NCBI RefSeq assembly: GCF_000526935.1
Contig: NZ_JAHA01000010.1
Coordinates: forward strand, 62,001 to 126,000
DNA: 64,000 nucleotides
Direction: 5' to 3'
Source of the DNA: Butyrivibrio sp. FCS014
GTDB lineage: Bacteria > Bacillota > Clostridia > Lachnospirales > Lachnospiraceae
A program made the position numbers and the translations under genes. Below the pieces are notes generated by a model. That model saw only the letters and a list, made by a program, of their open reading frames with translations. It ran no database searches and had not been told where the DNA came from. This document shows positions 9,073 to 16,983 of this stretch, piece by piece; the stretch's first letter is position 1; each line of letters begins with the position of its first letter.

Positions 9073-9921
9073 TTACAGCAGGTAGCGCTCGGGCTCGTTG
9101 AGGAAGACGTCGGTGACGCCGGCCTTTTCGAGGGGCGCAAAGTCCATGATATTGCCTGTTGGCTGCTCAGGGAAAAGATGGCCGCCAAACCATCCGCGAA
9201 CTGTGCGGCCTTTGAAACGCTCGGGAGCGATGTCCGTGGCATAGCCGTAGGGGTGCAGGGCAAAGGTGAAGGGAGCTGCATTGGCTCCGTCGGCTGTTGC
9301 ATTGGCTGCATTTCCGGCTGCGGCGGGGTCTGCTTCCAGACGGAAGGTCTCTTCCAGGCCCAGGGCCTTGTAGAGGCAGTCTGATACCTTGGTATCAAGG
9401 ACGCCAAGCTCTGCCTTGGGGTCAAGTTTGTGAACCTTATACAGCGAATTTGCGTAGAAGGTGGAATATACGATAGCATCCTGAACGCCGTATTCGTGGA
9501 CCATTTCCACGATCTTCTCTTCAAGCTGCGGGTAGTCGTAGATGCTGTTTTTCAGCTCGATGTTAAGACGAAGGCCTTTTGAGGCGGTGGCGGGCTGTGA
9601 TGGCTCTTTTGACCAGGCCTTAAGTCCCGGCCGGAGAAGATCCAGAACTTCTCTCATGGTTGGGATCTGCTCGATCTTGTCGGTGCCGGTGTATATGTGA
9701 AATTTCTTGAGTTCGCTGAGGGAATAGTCGCGGACAAAGCCGTAGCCGTCAGTGGTGCGGTCGACGCGCTCGTCGTGGATCACCACCAGCTCGCCATCCC
9801 GGGTGATCTGAACGTCCAGTTCGATGCCGGCGATTCCGGGGATGTTCATGGCTTTTTCAAATGCTGTGAGTGTGTTTTCGGGATACATCTGGCTGCATCC
9901 TCTGTGTGCCCAAATATTCAT
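9073..9921 (-). CDS. Glycerophosphodiester phosphodiesterase family protein
   Basis: This enzyme family hydrolyses glycerophosphodiesters to glycerol-3-phosphate and an alcohol. I chose the ATG at 9921 (282 aa) because AAGGAGG sits 6 nt before it and the protein then begins directly with the domain (MNIWAHRG); the longer reading frame upstream to 10050 adds a non-conserved tail. Diagnostic motifs are HRG at residues 4-6, PENT, GIELDVQITRDGELVVIHDE with the metal-binding ELD, and a TIM-barrel-like continuation. There is no signal peptide, so it is cytosolic. A low-complexity Ala/Asn stretch (DPAAAGNAANATADGANAAP) sits in the middle. It may release glycerol phosphate from teichoic-type polymers or lipids, which would suit a locus rich in CDP-polyol transferases; that link is inference. 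Confidence 0.88.
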   Translation of the reverse strand: MNIWAHRGCSQMYPENTLTAFEKAMNIPGIAGIELDVQITRDGELVVIHDERVDRTTDGYGFVRDYSLSELKKFHIYTGTDKIEQIPTMREVLDLLRPGLKAWSKEPSQPATASKGLRLNIELKNSIYDYPQLEEKIVEMVHEYGVQDAIVYSTFYANSLYKVHKLDPKAELGVLDTKVSDCLYKALGLEETFRLEADPAAAGNAANATADGANAAPFTFALHPYGYATDIAPERFKGRTVRGWFGGHLFPEQPTGNIMDFAPLEKAGVTDVFLNEPERYLL

Positions 9922-9979
9922 AGGTTGTCCTCCTTGAATGAGTGGATGTGGTGGCTGTAGGATTTGCGCAGCCAACTTT

Positions 9980-9988
9980 ATTGTATCA
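9980..9988 (-). promoter_or_regulatory. Extended -10 promoter for the phosphodiesterase gene
   Basis: The minus strand reads TTTG-TG-A-TACAAT. Predicted start near 9973 would leave a leader of about 50 nt to the ATG at 9921. Confidence 0.5.
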
Positions 9989-10024
9989 CAAAGGAGGGAC
10001 TTTGGCGGGCGATGGAGGGCATAG

Positions 10025-10070
10025 AAAAACCCACAGCCGAAACTGAACATGATCAGTCCCGGCTGCGGGT
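10025..10070 (-). terminator. Strong rho-independent terminator after the flagellin-like gene
   Basis: The minus strand has an 18-bp near-perfect stem (ACCCGCAGCCGGGACTGA paired with TCAGTTTCGGCTGTGGGT) with a short loop, followed by TTTTTC. It ends the 10127-10894 transcript. Confidence 0.9.
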
Positions 10071-10126
10071 CTATAAGGGTATATGTTGCTGGCGCGCCTT
10101 GCGCTTGTGGTCTTGGTTATGGCCGA

Positions 10127-10894
10127 TTATGCGAAGAACATCTGTGTCTTCTGGGCTTCGTCTTCCTGCTGCTTCTTCTGGAGCATTACCTGGTACTGGT
10201 CGGTGGCCTGCTTGGCCTTCAGCTCCTGGAGAGCGCTAACTGCGCGGTCTTCCTCTTTGTCCATGCCGTAGCCGTTGAGTTCCAGCGATGCTCTGCTGTT
10301 GTAGGCGCTGGCGTAATCAACGCGGTTGGTCTCGGCTCCGGTGTTGGCCCTTGCGCTGTCTACTTTCTTGATGGCCTCGTCGATAGCGCTCATGTCAAAG
10401 TCGGGGCTGGTGACATCGAGGCCCTCGAGCCCGAGGCTCTTAACGCTCATGTCATAGGTGGAAACATCTGCTTTGCTGCCGTTTCCATCTGTTGCTACCG
10501 AGAGCTTGCCCTCGCCGTCAAGAAGGGGCTTCTCGTTGTACAGGGCGTTCTTGGCTGTCTCTTCGACGCCCTTTAAGTACTCTTTGATCTGGCTCTGTAT
10601 GCTCTGCTTGTCGTCATCGCTCAGTGTCCCGTTCTGGGATTTTACCGCCAGCTCTTTTATCGAATTGAGGTAATCCGCGATTCCTTCCATGGCGCCGTCG
10701 GCCACGTTCTGGGCAGATTTCGCATCTCTTAAGTTCTCTGTTCCTTTATCAAGTGCTCCGGTCTGAGCCTTTGTCTTTTCCTCAATGGCGAGTCCGGCCG
10801 CATCCTGAGCTGCGCTCTGAAGGGCTCCGCCCGCTGCGATGGTTGAATAGGGCGAATACGACGATGAATAGCCTCCAACTGCTCCAATGCTCAT
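10127..10894 (-). CDS. Divergent flagellin-like protein, 255 aa
   Basis: The segment from about residue 28 to 130 resembles the conserved flagellin D1 helix region: QDAAGLAIEEKTKAQTGALD, then a coiled coil and KNALYNEKPLLDG, matching the FNN/GxxLLNG-type turn of true flagellins. The usual N-terminal start (M-x-V-x-x-N-x-x-A) is replaced by a Gly/Ser/Tyr-rich stretch (MSIGAVGGYSSSYSPYST). The usual C-terminal D0 helix ending in QANQ...L.LL is replaced by a Gln/Lys-rich helix ending KTQMFFA. It has an excellent ribosome site (AAGGAGG) and its own terminator. It may be a minor filament, cap or chaperone-like relative rather than a polymerising flagellin; the role is unknown. Confidence 0.75.
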   Translation of the reverse strand: MSIGAVGGYSSSYSPYSTIAAGGALQSAAQDAAGLAIEEKTKAQTGALDKGTENLRDAKSAQNVADGAMEGIADYLNSIKELAVKSQNGTLSDDDKQSIQSQIKEYLKGVEETAKNALYNEKPLLDGEGKLSVATDGNGSKADVSTYDMSVKSLGLEGLDVTSPDFDMSAIDEAIKKVDSARANTGAETNRVDYASAYNSRASLELNGYGMDKEEDRAVSALQELKAKQATDQYQVMLQKKQQEDEAQKTQMFFA

Positions 10895-10999
10895 AGTGTG
10901 ACCTCCTTATCTATAAAACACGGACCACGAATTCCTTTTCTGGCTTAAGCGTAACACGTGTTCTTAAAAAACATAACCCCTAAAATGCAGAAAATATGG

Positions 11000-11037
11000 G
11001 CAAAAAGAAACCTTATTACGGGTGAGTAATAAGGTTT
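11000..11037 (-). terminator. Rho-independent terminator after the ATPase gene
   Basis: The minus strand has AAACCTTATTA, a short loop, TAATAAGGTTT, then CTTTTTG, 14 nt after the stop codon at 11051. Confidence 0.85.
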
Positions 11038-11050
11038 CGGGAATTATGTT

Positions 11051-12853
11051 TCAGATGTTATACAGTCCCTTAAGATATTCTTCAACATTAAGATACTGCA
11101 CCTCGCCGTCATTGCCTCCCCGGTCGCCTTCTCCCGAGTAAATGACATATCTGCCGGCGATGTCGCCGTACTGCATGCTCACGTATTCCAGTTTCTGAGT
11201 GTCTGTAAGGTGCCTGACCTGCTTGGGGTCCCTTAGACTGCTGTGCTTAATCTCATATAGGCGGCAGGTAATACTCTTTGGATCAAACAAGACCATGTCA
11301 AATTCACCGACAGGGAACTGTAGCACGAAAACTTTTTGGTCCGGCAATGCCTTTTTTGTCTCAAGAAGAATTATGTCTTCCATCATTCTTCCGCGGATTT
11401 CGTCCAGTATCCTGTCTGTAATGCGCATTCTTTCCCTGATGTGGATATCCCTGAACACGCTATCCTGCATCAGAGATACTATAAGCGCTTCTGCCTGGGA
11501 AAATCGCAATCCGGCCTGGGTAAATGCAATCCGCTCATTGGCGGTATCGGCATCTGAAGAAGACACCACTTCGATGTTCTCTATAAGTTCCAGCAAAGTA
11601 AAGTATTCTTTGATCTCTTTTAAATGGACCTCATTGAACTCTTTCTCATTGTATACAGCATTCCTTATCTCCAGTAGATCCATCAGCCTTGAAGTCACGG
11701 TCTGCGTATCAACATCGTCTAAAATATCGGTCGGGGCTGATTTATCGCTTCGCAGATTGTTTCTGGATATTCCAAGATCATGGGATACAAATGCATTTCT
11801 GATAACCTCGAGAACAAATCTGTGATTCATGTCCTCAACGATCCTGTTGATCACGTTTGTCAGTTCACCCTTCTCATAAAGGGTCTGAAGATTCCTAAAA
11901 TGCCCGGAATACTGATAGTTCTTGAGCGAATGCTGAATATTATTGGCAATGGCAGAGTCTATATACTCATTCGTGGACTTGACCGTTTCAAACGGATTTA
12001 TAGCCTGATTGTAGTCATTCCCGCCAAGGCACATGGTCCCGCCATATCTTATGTACTCGTCGATCCCCTTCTCACCCAAAACGCCTTCGAATTCCCTGTA
12101 TGGGATAAATGTCGTATGGATCATAATCGCTCTGTCGTAGAGCTGATCATCCTGAGAAAAGACAAATCCAAGGGAATCAGTTCCACTGAGAACAATTTTC
12201 ATACCGCTGGCCGCAAAAATATCTGAAAGAAGCGCCGCATTTTCAATGAAATCCTCAAGAAGCGTTACTTCATCTATAAAGACATATTTGATATGCTTTT
12301 TCTCCAGAGCGCGAAGGTCTTTATTAATATCCTTGATGCCATCCCCTGCCTTCACCTGTATAAATGCAGTCCGGAAAAGAGCTGTCTCATCCATTCTGCA
12401 TATAGCCTGCCGGATCATAGTAGTCTTGCCTGTACGCCTAAGTCCGTATAAGATCAGAACTTTGTCTATCACGGGGCCATACAGATATTTCTCCAGGATA
12501 TCAAAGCACCCTCGCATTTTGAAGGATCTTACCGGCTCTGAAAAAGCCCGAAGTTCCTCACCGATGCGGACAAAACTTGAGTACTCCTCAGATTGAGCAG
12601 GGGTAATCACTGCCGGAATCTGATGATCCACTCGGCCATCTGTCTTCAAAAGCTGCTCCAGCCTTTTCCGCTCTGCAATTCCCTGCTGCAAAAATTCCAG
12701 TTCAGTGCCTTTGACGCGCTTTGTTATCTGCTTCCCATCCTCGCGGTACTGCCAGTATTCATACTCCCTGCCATTAATACGCTTGGTGGTAATGGTTCCC
12801 TTGGGAAGGCTTTCTATCTTACGGGTTATGGTGGATAACTCTTTTTTGTTCAT
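11051..12853 (-). CDS. AAA-family ATPase with DUF4143-type C-terminus
   Basis: This 600-aa protein begins with a short region ending in WQYREDGKQITKRVKGTE, of the kind found in small DNA-associated proteins. It then has an AAA_14-type ATPase: Walker A GLRRTGKTT, Walker B-like YVFIDEVTLL, and sensor segment KIVLSGTDSL. The C-terminal half matches the DUF4143 region of this family, with a nuclease-like patch (FPVGEFDMVL then YEIKHS, resembling the D-x-n-E-x-K core of PD-(D/E)XK folds). Family members are widespread in anaerobes and the cellular role is unsettled; defence or DNA transactions are proposed. The gene stands alone with its own promoter and terminator. ATG at 12853 has AGAGGG in front. 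Confidence 0.85.
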   Translation of the reverse strand: MNKKELSTITRKIESLPKGTITTKRINGREYEYWQYREDGKQITKRVKGTELEFLQQGIAERKRLEQLLKTDGRVDHQIPAVITPAQSEEYSSFVRIGEELRAFSEPVRSFKMRGCFDILEKYLYGPVIDKVLILYGLRRTGKTTMIRQAICRMDETALFRTAFIQVKAGDGIKDINKDLRALEKKHIKYVFIDEVTLLEDFIENAALLSDIFAASGMKIVLSGTDSLGFVFSQDDQLYDRAIMIHTTFIPYREFEGVLGEKGIDEYIRYGGTMCLGGNDYNQAINPFETVKSTNEYIDSAIANNIQHSLKNYQYSGHFRNLQTLYEKGELTNVINRIVEDMNHRFVLEVIRNAFVSHDLGISRNNLRSDKSAPTDILDDVDTQTVTSRLMDLLEIRNAVYNEKEFNEVHLKEIKEYFTLLELIENIEVVSSSDADTANERIAFTQAGLRFSQAEALIVSLMQDSVFRDIHIRERMRITDRILDEIRGRMMEDIILLETKKALPDQKVFVLQFPVGEFDMVLFDPKSITCRLYEIKHSSLRDPKQVRHLTDTQKLEYVSMQYGDIAGRYVIYSGEGDRGGNDGEVQYLNVEEYLKGLYNI

Positions 12854-12865
12854 AATATTACCCTC

Positions 12866-12914
12866 TTAACCCCATTTTAACTTTTTTAACCTTGTTGTCA
12901 ATGGGTGGGGTTAA
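12866..12914 (-). promoter_or_regulatory. Sigma-A promoter flanked by a 9-bp inverted repeat
   Basis: The minus strand reads TTGACA (12896-12901), a 16-bp spacer and TAAAAT (12874-12879). TTAACCCCA and its complement TGGGGTTAA flank the promoter at 12866-12874 and 12906-12914. This is the arrangement expected for a dimeric regulator that covers the promoter. It drives the ATPase gene. Confidence 0.7.
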
Positions 12915-12962
12915 AAGGGCACGCTTTAGAATTTGAAATCCAATTGTTGATTTTGACAGTAT

Positions 12963-14123
12963 TTACATCTCAACCATTACTTTTACATACTCCTCGGATT
13001 TGGTGCGCATGATCTCGAGGCCTTTTTTCATATCGGCAAGGCTGAATCGGTGGGTGATGAGACCACCGGGAAGAAAACCGCCGGTACTGCAAGATTCTCC
13101 ATCGCAGGGCTCTTTCTCGTCTGCCGCACTGTGTCGGCTCCAGTCCACAAGCCGCCCAAGCGCATACCTCCAATCGTCGTCAGCTCCGTCAATCCCATAA
13201 AACGCCGAATTCCAGGTGCCGCGAAGCGTCAGCTGATGCCTTAGGATCTTCCAATAAACTTCCCGTGGCAGGCTCATGTCTGATGCCGGATTTCCCACCA
13301 GCATGATCCGCCCCAGCGGAGCCGTCAGATTTACCGCCTGCTCATAGTTTACCGAGCGGCCTATGCACTCAAAGTAAACCTCCACGCCGCGGCCACCGGT
13401 CTTTTCCATGATGGCAGCGACAGGATCGGATACACGTATATCAATGAAATGCGAGGGTTCGTAGCCCATAGCCAGCAGCTTGTCCCGCTGTACATCCTTA
13501 TTTCCCAGGCAAAAGACATTGCGATATCCCGCATCTCTAAGAAACAAAGCCACCAGAAGTCCGATGGTGCCAAGGCCGCAAACGGCGATGGAAGGTGCGG
13601 GTGCGTCTGCGCCGGCAGAATAGCGTGCTTCGTAATCCGCAGCATCATCTGCGCCGGCAAGCCCTATCATTCTTATGGCATGTACAGCAACGCACATCGG
13701 CTCAAGCATTGCCGCGTCATCATCCGCAACTTCATCGGGTATAGGCAAAAGATTCCACAGCGGAACCTTCACATACTCTGCAAAACCACCATCACTGCGA
13801 GACCCAAGGTAATCGTAGTGTTCGCACATTTCATAGTGCCGCGCCTTGCATTGCGAGCATTTCTTGCAGGGAATCAGCGGGAAGATGCCGGCTCTTTTGC
13901 CCAAAAGATCGGGACGCGCCGGGCATTCCACAATCGTTCCGGACATCTCGTGACCGGGGATCAGCGGCATGTTGTGGGCTCCTGTCGTGTAGATCCGCGG
14001 AACATCCGAGCCGCAGATGCCGCAGCGGTTGACTTTAATAAGGGCCTCGTCCTCACCCGGGACAGGCCCTGCAATATCAGTGTATTTAATGTCGTTAATT
14101 CCGTATAGAATCTGGGCTTTCAT
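12963..14123 (-). CDS. Zinc-type alcohol dehydrogenase, probable ribulose-5-phosphate reductase
   Basis: This 386-aa medium-chain dehydrogenase has the catalytic zinc site (CGICGSDVPR and GHEMSG), a structural zinc cluster (CKKCSQCKARHYEMC), and a Rossmann fold (AVCGLGTIGLLVALFL). An inserted low-complexity stretch near residue 165 and another near residue 340 are unusual. It overlaps the upstream cytidylyltransferase by 4 nt (ATGA), so the two are translationally coupled. In Gram-positive teichoic-acid loci such a pair is TarJ/TarI: NADPH-dependent reduction of ribulose 5-phosphate to ribitol 5-phosphate, then CDP-ribitol formation. Galactitol-phosphate dehydrogenases are close relatives, so the substrate rests on the neighbour. 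No symbol is assigned. Confidence 0.75.
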   Translation of the reverse strand: MKAQILYGINDIKYTDIAGPVPGEDEALIKVNRCGICGSDVPRIYTTGAHNMPLIPGHEMSGTIVECPARPDLLGKRAGIFPLIPCKKCSQCKARHYEMCEHYDYLGSRSDGGFAEYVKVPLWNLLPIPDEVADDDAAMLEPMCVAVHAIRMIGLAGADDAADYEARYSAGADAPAPSIAVCGLGTIGLLVALFLRDAGYRNVFCLGNKDVQRDKLLAMGYEPSHFIDIRVSDPVAAIMEKTGGRGVEVYFECIGRSVNYEQAVNLTAPLGRIMLVGNPASDMSLPREVYWKILRHQLTLRGTWNSAFYGIDGADDDWRYALGRLVDWSRHSAADEKEPCDGESCSTGGFLPGGLITHRFSLADMKKGLEIMRTKSEEYVKVMVEM

Positions 14124-14863
14124 AGAATCATCCCCTCGGCTCTCTCCAGGTCTTCATCAGTGGTGATCTTAAAGTTTCGCTGGTCACCGGGAATCATGGC
14201 CACATCCAGTCCGGCCATTATCGCAGGTTCCGTGGAGCCGCGGATCATCAATATCTGATCGGGCAAAAGAGCCTTCGTGGCCGCCAGATACTTCTCAAAC
14301 CGGAAGGCCTCCGGGGCCTGGCCAGCGTAAATGCAGCTGCGGTTTAAAAGTTCGTCCACCCGCTTGCCGGTACGGCTGAAATAGACGGTGTCGCTCATGG
14401 GCAGCACAGGCATGGCTCCATCATGGGTCTCAAGCGCCTTCAGGCAATCCTCTATGCATTCGACCGTAACAAAAGGGCGCGCCGCATCGTGAATGATGAC
14501 ATTGCTGATCGCACCCTTGCCGCTATGGACACTGTCTGCCCCATCGTTTTTGGAGTTTTCATGTAATTTCTGTAAATCCACCATCGCATTATAGATGGAC
14601 ATCTGCCTGTTCTCACCGGGATCGGAAAAGCCCAGAAATTTCTGCGCTACCGGTGACTGCGGTTCCTCAAAAATGGCATCCTCAATGTTGCTGCGCCATT
14701 CTTCAGCCGCAACAATCTGTATGTTATCCACCATGCTGCTCTCCCCAAAGGGGGCCATGGCGTGCATTATCATCATCTGCCCGGACAGCTCAACGAACTG
14801 TTTGGGAATGCTTGTGCTCATGCGGCTTCCGATGCCGCCTGCAAGAATTATTGCTATGGTCAT
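14120..14863 (-). CDS. IspD/TarI-family cytidylyltransferase, probable CDP-ribitol synthesis
   Basis: This 247-aa nucleotidyltransferase has the family signature AIILAGGIGSRMSTSIPKQF with the G-x-G-x-R-M and PKQF elements. It also has IHDAARPFVT with the conserved Asp-Ala-Ala-Arg-Pro, and ends KITTDEDLERAE. These features are shared by IspD (MEP pathway) and TarI (CTP:ribitol-5-phosphate). The 4-nt overlap with a zinc dehydrogenase points to TarI; IspD genes normally do not have that partner. The product CDP-ribitol would feed LicD or CDP-polyol transferases encoded downstream of 40 kb. Ribosome site AAGGAG. Confidence 0.8.
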   Translation of the reverse strand: MTIAIILAGGIGSRMSTSIPKQFVELSGQMMIMHAMAPFGESSMVDNIQIVAAEEWRSNIEDAIFEEPQSPVAQKFLGFSDPGENRQMSIYNAMVDLQKLHENSKNDGADSVHSGKGAISNVIIHDAARPFVTVECIEDCLKALETHDGAMPVLPMSDTVYFSRTGKRVDELLNRSCIYAGQAPEAFRFEKYLAATKALLPDQILMIRGSTEPAIMAGLDVAMIPGDQRNFKITTDEDLERAEGMIL

Positions 14864-14880
14864 TCAGGATTCTCCTTATG

Positions 14881-14907
14881 CACCACCGGGGACGGTTCTC
14901 AGTGGCT
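14881..14907. repeat. Palindromic dispersed repeat, GGGGACGGTTCTC family (copy a)
   Basis: CCACCGGGGACGGTTCTCAGTGG has inverted ends (CCAC.../...GTGG) and lies in the 52-bp gap between the secreted acidic protein and the cytidylyltransferase. It belongs to the same family as copies near 16.96, 22.03, 22.74-22.83, 26.39 and 38.17 kb. Confidence 0.85.
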
Positions 14908-14915
14908 ACACGTTC

Positions 14916-16844
14916 TTAATCCCCTGTGGATTCTATTATCACGAGGTCTTCATTTTCGGGTTCTGCTGCAGTTTCCTGAATAACAGTCTCTTCCTGTGAC
15001 TGCTCCTCATTATCCGGATTGCCGTCACCCGGCTCCGGTGAAGGCTCACTTTCAATTATCTCTATAGGGGATTCGATTCCAAGCTCTTCACTAATCTTAG
15101 CATATCTCTCGATAGCAAGTCTGTTGACTTCATCTTCTATCATGGTTTCAAGAGCAAGTTCTTTTAACTCCTCAAGATTCTGCTGAATGAGCTCAAGGAG
15201 TCTCTCCTCCACAAGCTCTGCGGTCTTGACCATAAGGAATGCTTCATACTCTTCCTTGTTGGAAAGAAGCTCTGCTCTTCTGGCTTCAGGATCTGAATTT
15301 ATCGCATCCCAATCTGTAAGAACCGGCTCAACAACCCAGCTGACATTGACAACAGGCCTTGATACAACGCTGCTCCAGTCGGCCTCAGTATTGCAGTCTG
15401 CTACAACGCCAAAGGAGTATGAGTCGAACCTTGGATCCTCTTTTTCTTCAGGGATCTCAATCGTCTCATCAGAATTTATGTCTTCCGGAAACTCTGCGTC
15501 GATGATTTCTTCCGCTTCTTCCGGCGCGTCACTCAAAACATAGTTATACTTTCCTGTTTCTTCATCCCACGTAAAGCTGTAGGAGCCCTCGGGAACCGGC
15601 TTAAGAACAGTCTCTATAACTGCTTCTTCCTCATTGGTAATAACAGAAGCAATGCCGGCATCATCGGTTAAAGCCATGAACAGACTGGGGGTTTCACCTT
15701 GCAATTCCGATGCACCGGAAACAAAAGGAACCGAATCAGGATTCCCGATGCTTGCCGTAATGATCAGCTTAACGGGAACATTACTCTTGTTTACAACCTT
15801 GAGCATGTCGCTCTTATGGGAAAAATCATATTCTCCGGCGGTATTCCTGAAAAGAACGCCGGCATTTTCCTCAACTTTTTTTCCGCCTTCAAATGAAGCG
15901 CTGGCCTGATATATGAAGTGCATAGGGTCGACAACAAAATCAAAGGGGCTGTGCTCACCAATGATGGGAAGCTGCATGTTGATAACATCCATGGGATGCT
16001 CATCTACAGGTTCCATCGGAAGCCTCACCTTGAAGTTTTTCACTTCACGGCCATCTTCAAGGATACGGGTTTCTTCGCTGATTATCTGTGCCAATGAGTT
16101 GTCGAATACAACCACTTCTTCACTATCGGAGTCAAAGATAACTTCGGAATCAGAATCCAAAGTAACTTCCGGCTCGGTCTCTGTCTCAGTTTGTGCATCA
16201 GCCTCTGTATTGCTCTGTGTCCCAGCCTCTGCTGCCTGCTCCTTTGAAGCCACTATCTCTCGCCGTGTCTCAGTCTCTGCAGCCGCTGTCTCGCTCTGCG
16301 TCTCAGCTGCTGTATCGCCAAGTGCTGTCTCGACATTTCCTGACTCAACTCCATCTATAACGATGGCATTACCATCTTCATCGATCAAGAAGCTCTCGCC
16401 TGCAATCTTTCTCTCTACAAATTCATCTTCCAGCTCTTGTACTGACCACTGTGCAATAAGCTCTGCCCCGTCTATCTCAGCGCGAAGCTCGTCCCTGTCA
16501 ATACTGTCAAGAAGTGCAACCTCATCAATGCTCTCTTTAAGGCTTTCCACGTCAACAAGAGACCTCAGCTCATCCTTATCTATCTGAGCCCAGATCTCTT
16601 CATTATCCAATATTGCAGCTGCTTTTCCCTGTACGTATCCGCCAAGATCGGCATTCGCGCTGCTCTCGTTATTTTCGCCGATAACAATCTCTTCTCCATC
16701 AGAAGAAAAGATCACGATTTCCTCATCAGAAGAAGGCTCTTGGGCCAATGCCAGAACCGGATCCACAACCATGATCAAAGCCATGATCAGCGCAGCTATG
16801 CCCATTCCCTGGGGTTTTGACAGAACATTTCTCTTGCGAAACAT
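14916..16844 (-). CDS. Acidic secreted protein of unknown function, 642 aa
   Basis: I chose ATG at 16844 (AAAGG 7 nt before it) over the TTG at 16868. A signal peptide ends near ALAQE. The mature protein is strongly acidic. Residues about 70-150 are repeated short helices (KDELRSLVDVESLKESIDEV type). Residues about 175-235 are Thr/Glu/Ala-rich linker. Residues about 245-510 form a beta-rich domain (KVRLPMEPVDEHPMDVINM; VNKSNVPVKLIITASIG; PVVNVSWVVEPV) that recalls WxL-like or Ig-like surface domains. The C-terminus is helical, then Pro/Glu-rich. There is no sorting signal or terminal membrane helix, so retention would need another protein. The short motif [S/D]-S-D-E-x-[I/V]-V-[I/F] occurs near both ends and also in the sortase fusion just upstream. 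Function unknown; a surface partner of that protein is a guess. Confidence 0.8.
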   Translation of the reverse strand: MFRKRNVLSKPQGMGIAALIMALIMVVDPVLALAQEPSSDEEIVIFSSDGEEIVIGENNESSANADLGGYVQGKAAAILDNEEIWAQIDKDELRSLVDVESLKESIDEVALLDSIDRDELRAEIDGAELIAQWSVQELEDEFVERKIAGESFLIDEDGNAIVIDGVESGNVETALGDTAAETQSETAAAETETRREIVASKEQAAEAGTQSNTEADAQTETETEPEVTLDSDSEVIFDSDSEEVVVFDNSLAQIISEETRILEDGREVKNFKVRLPMEPVDEHPMDVINMQLPIIGEHSPFDFVVDPMHFIYQASASFEGGKKVEENAGVLFRNTAGEYDFSHKSDMLKVVNKSNVPVKLIITASIGNPDSVPFVSGASELQGETPSLFMALTDDAGIASVITNEEEAVIETVLKPVPEGSYSFTWDEETGKYNYVLSDAPEEAEEIIDAEFPEDINSDETIEIPEEKEDPRFDSYSFGVVADCNTEADWSSVVSRPVVNVSWVVEPVLTDWDAINSDPEARRAELLSNKEEYEAFLMVKTAELVEERLLELIQQNLEELKELALETMIEDEVNRLAIERYAKISEELGIESPIEIIESEPSPEPGDGNPDNEEQSQEETVIQETAAEPENEDLVIIESTGD

Positions 16845-16940
16845 CCCCGCGCCTTTCTTGCGCCACAAAAAAACATACTACTGGTACATATAGTATATCG
16901 ACAAACAGAGGAAAAATGATTAGTTTTTATAAAAGTTTAA

Positions 16941-16979
16941 GAAAAACGCACCATCGGGAACCGTCCCCGGTGGTGCGCA
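16941..16979 (-). terminator. Terminator built from a copy of the palindromic repeat (copy b)
   Basis: The minus strand reads GCGCACCACCGGGGACGG, TTCCCGATGGTGCG, then TTTTTCTT. It starts 5 nt after the stop codon of the sortase fusion. CGCACCA/TGGTGCG form the stem, and the loop is the GGGGACGGTTCCC repeat core. So a dispersed repeat copy appears to serve as the terminator. Confidence 0.75.
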
Positions 16980-16983
16980 AAAA

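Noticed and set aside
8990-9085. GC-rich hairpins (TGTGGCC/GGCCACA, GGCCGG/CCGGCC) after the phosphodiesterase gene as a terminator
   Set aside because: There is no T-tract on either strand and loops are too tight. Possibly structured spacer, not a supported terminator.
9036-9524. 162-codon minus frame beginning inside the phosphodiesterase
   Set aside because: Out of frame with the clear GDPD domain, biased composition, no start signal.
16870-16920. GTCGATAT as a flagellar -10 box before the acidic secreted protein
   Set aside because: There is no TAAA at 15-16 bp upstream.
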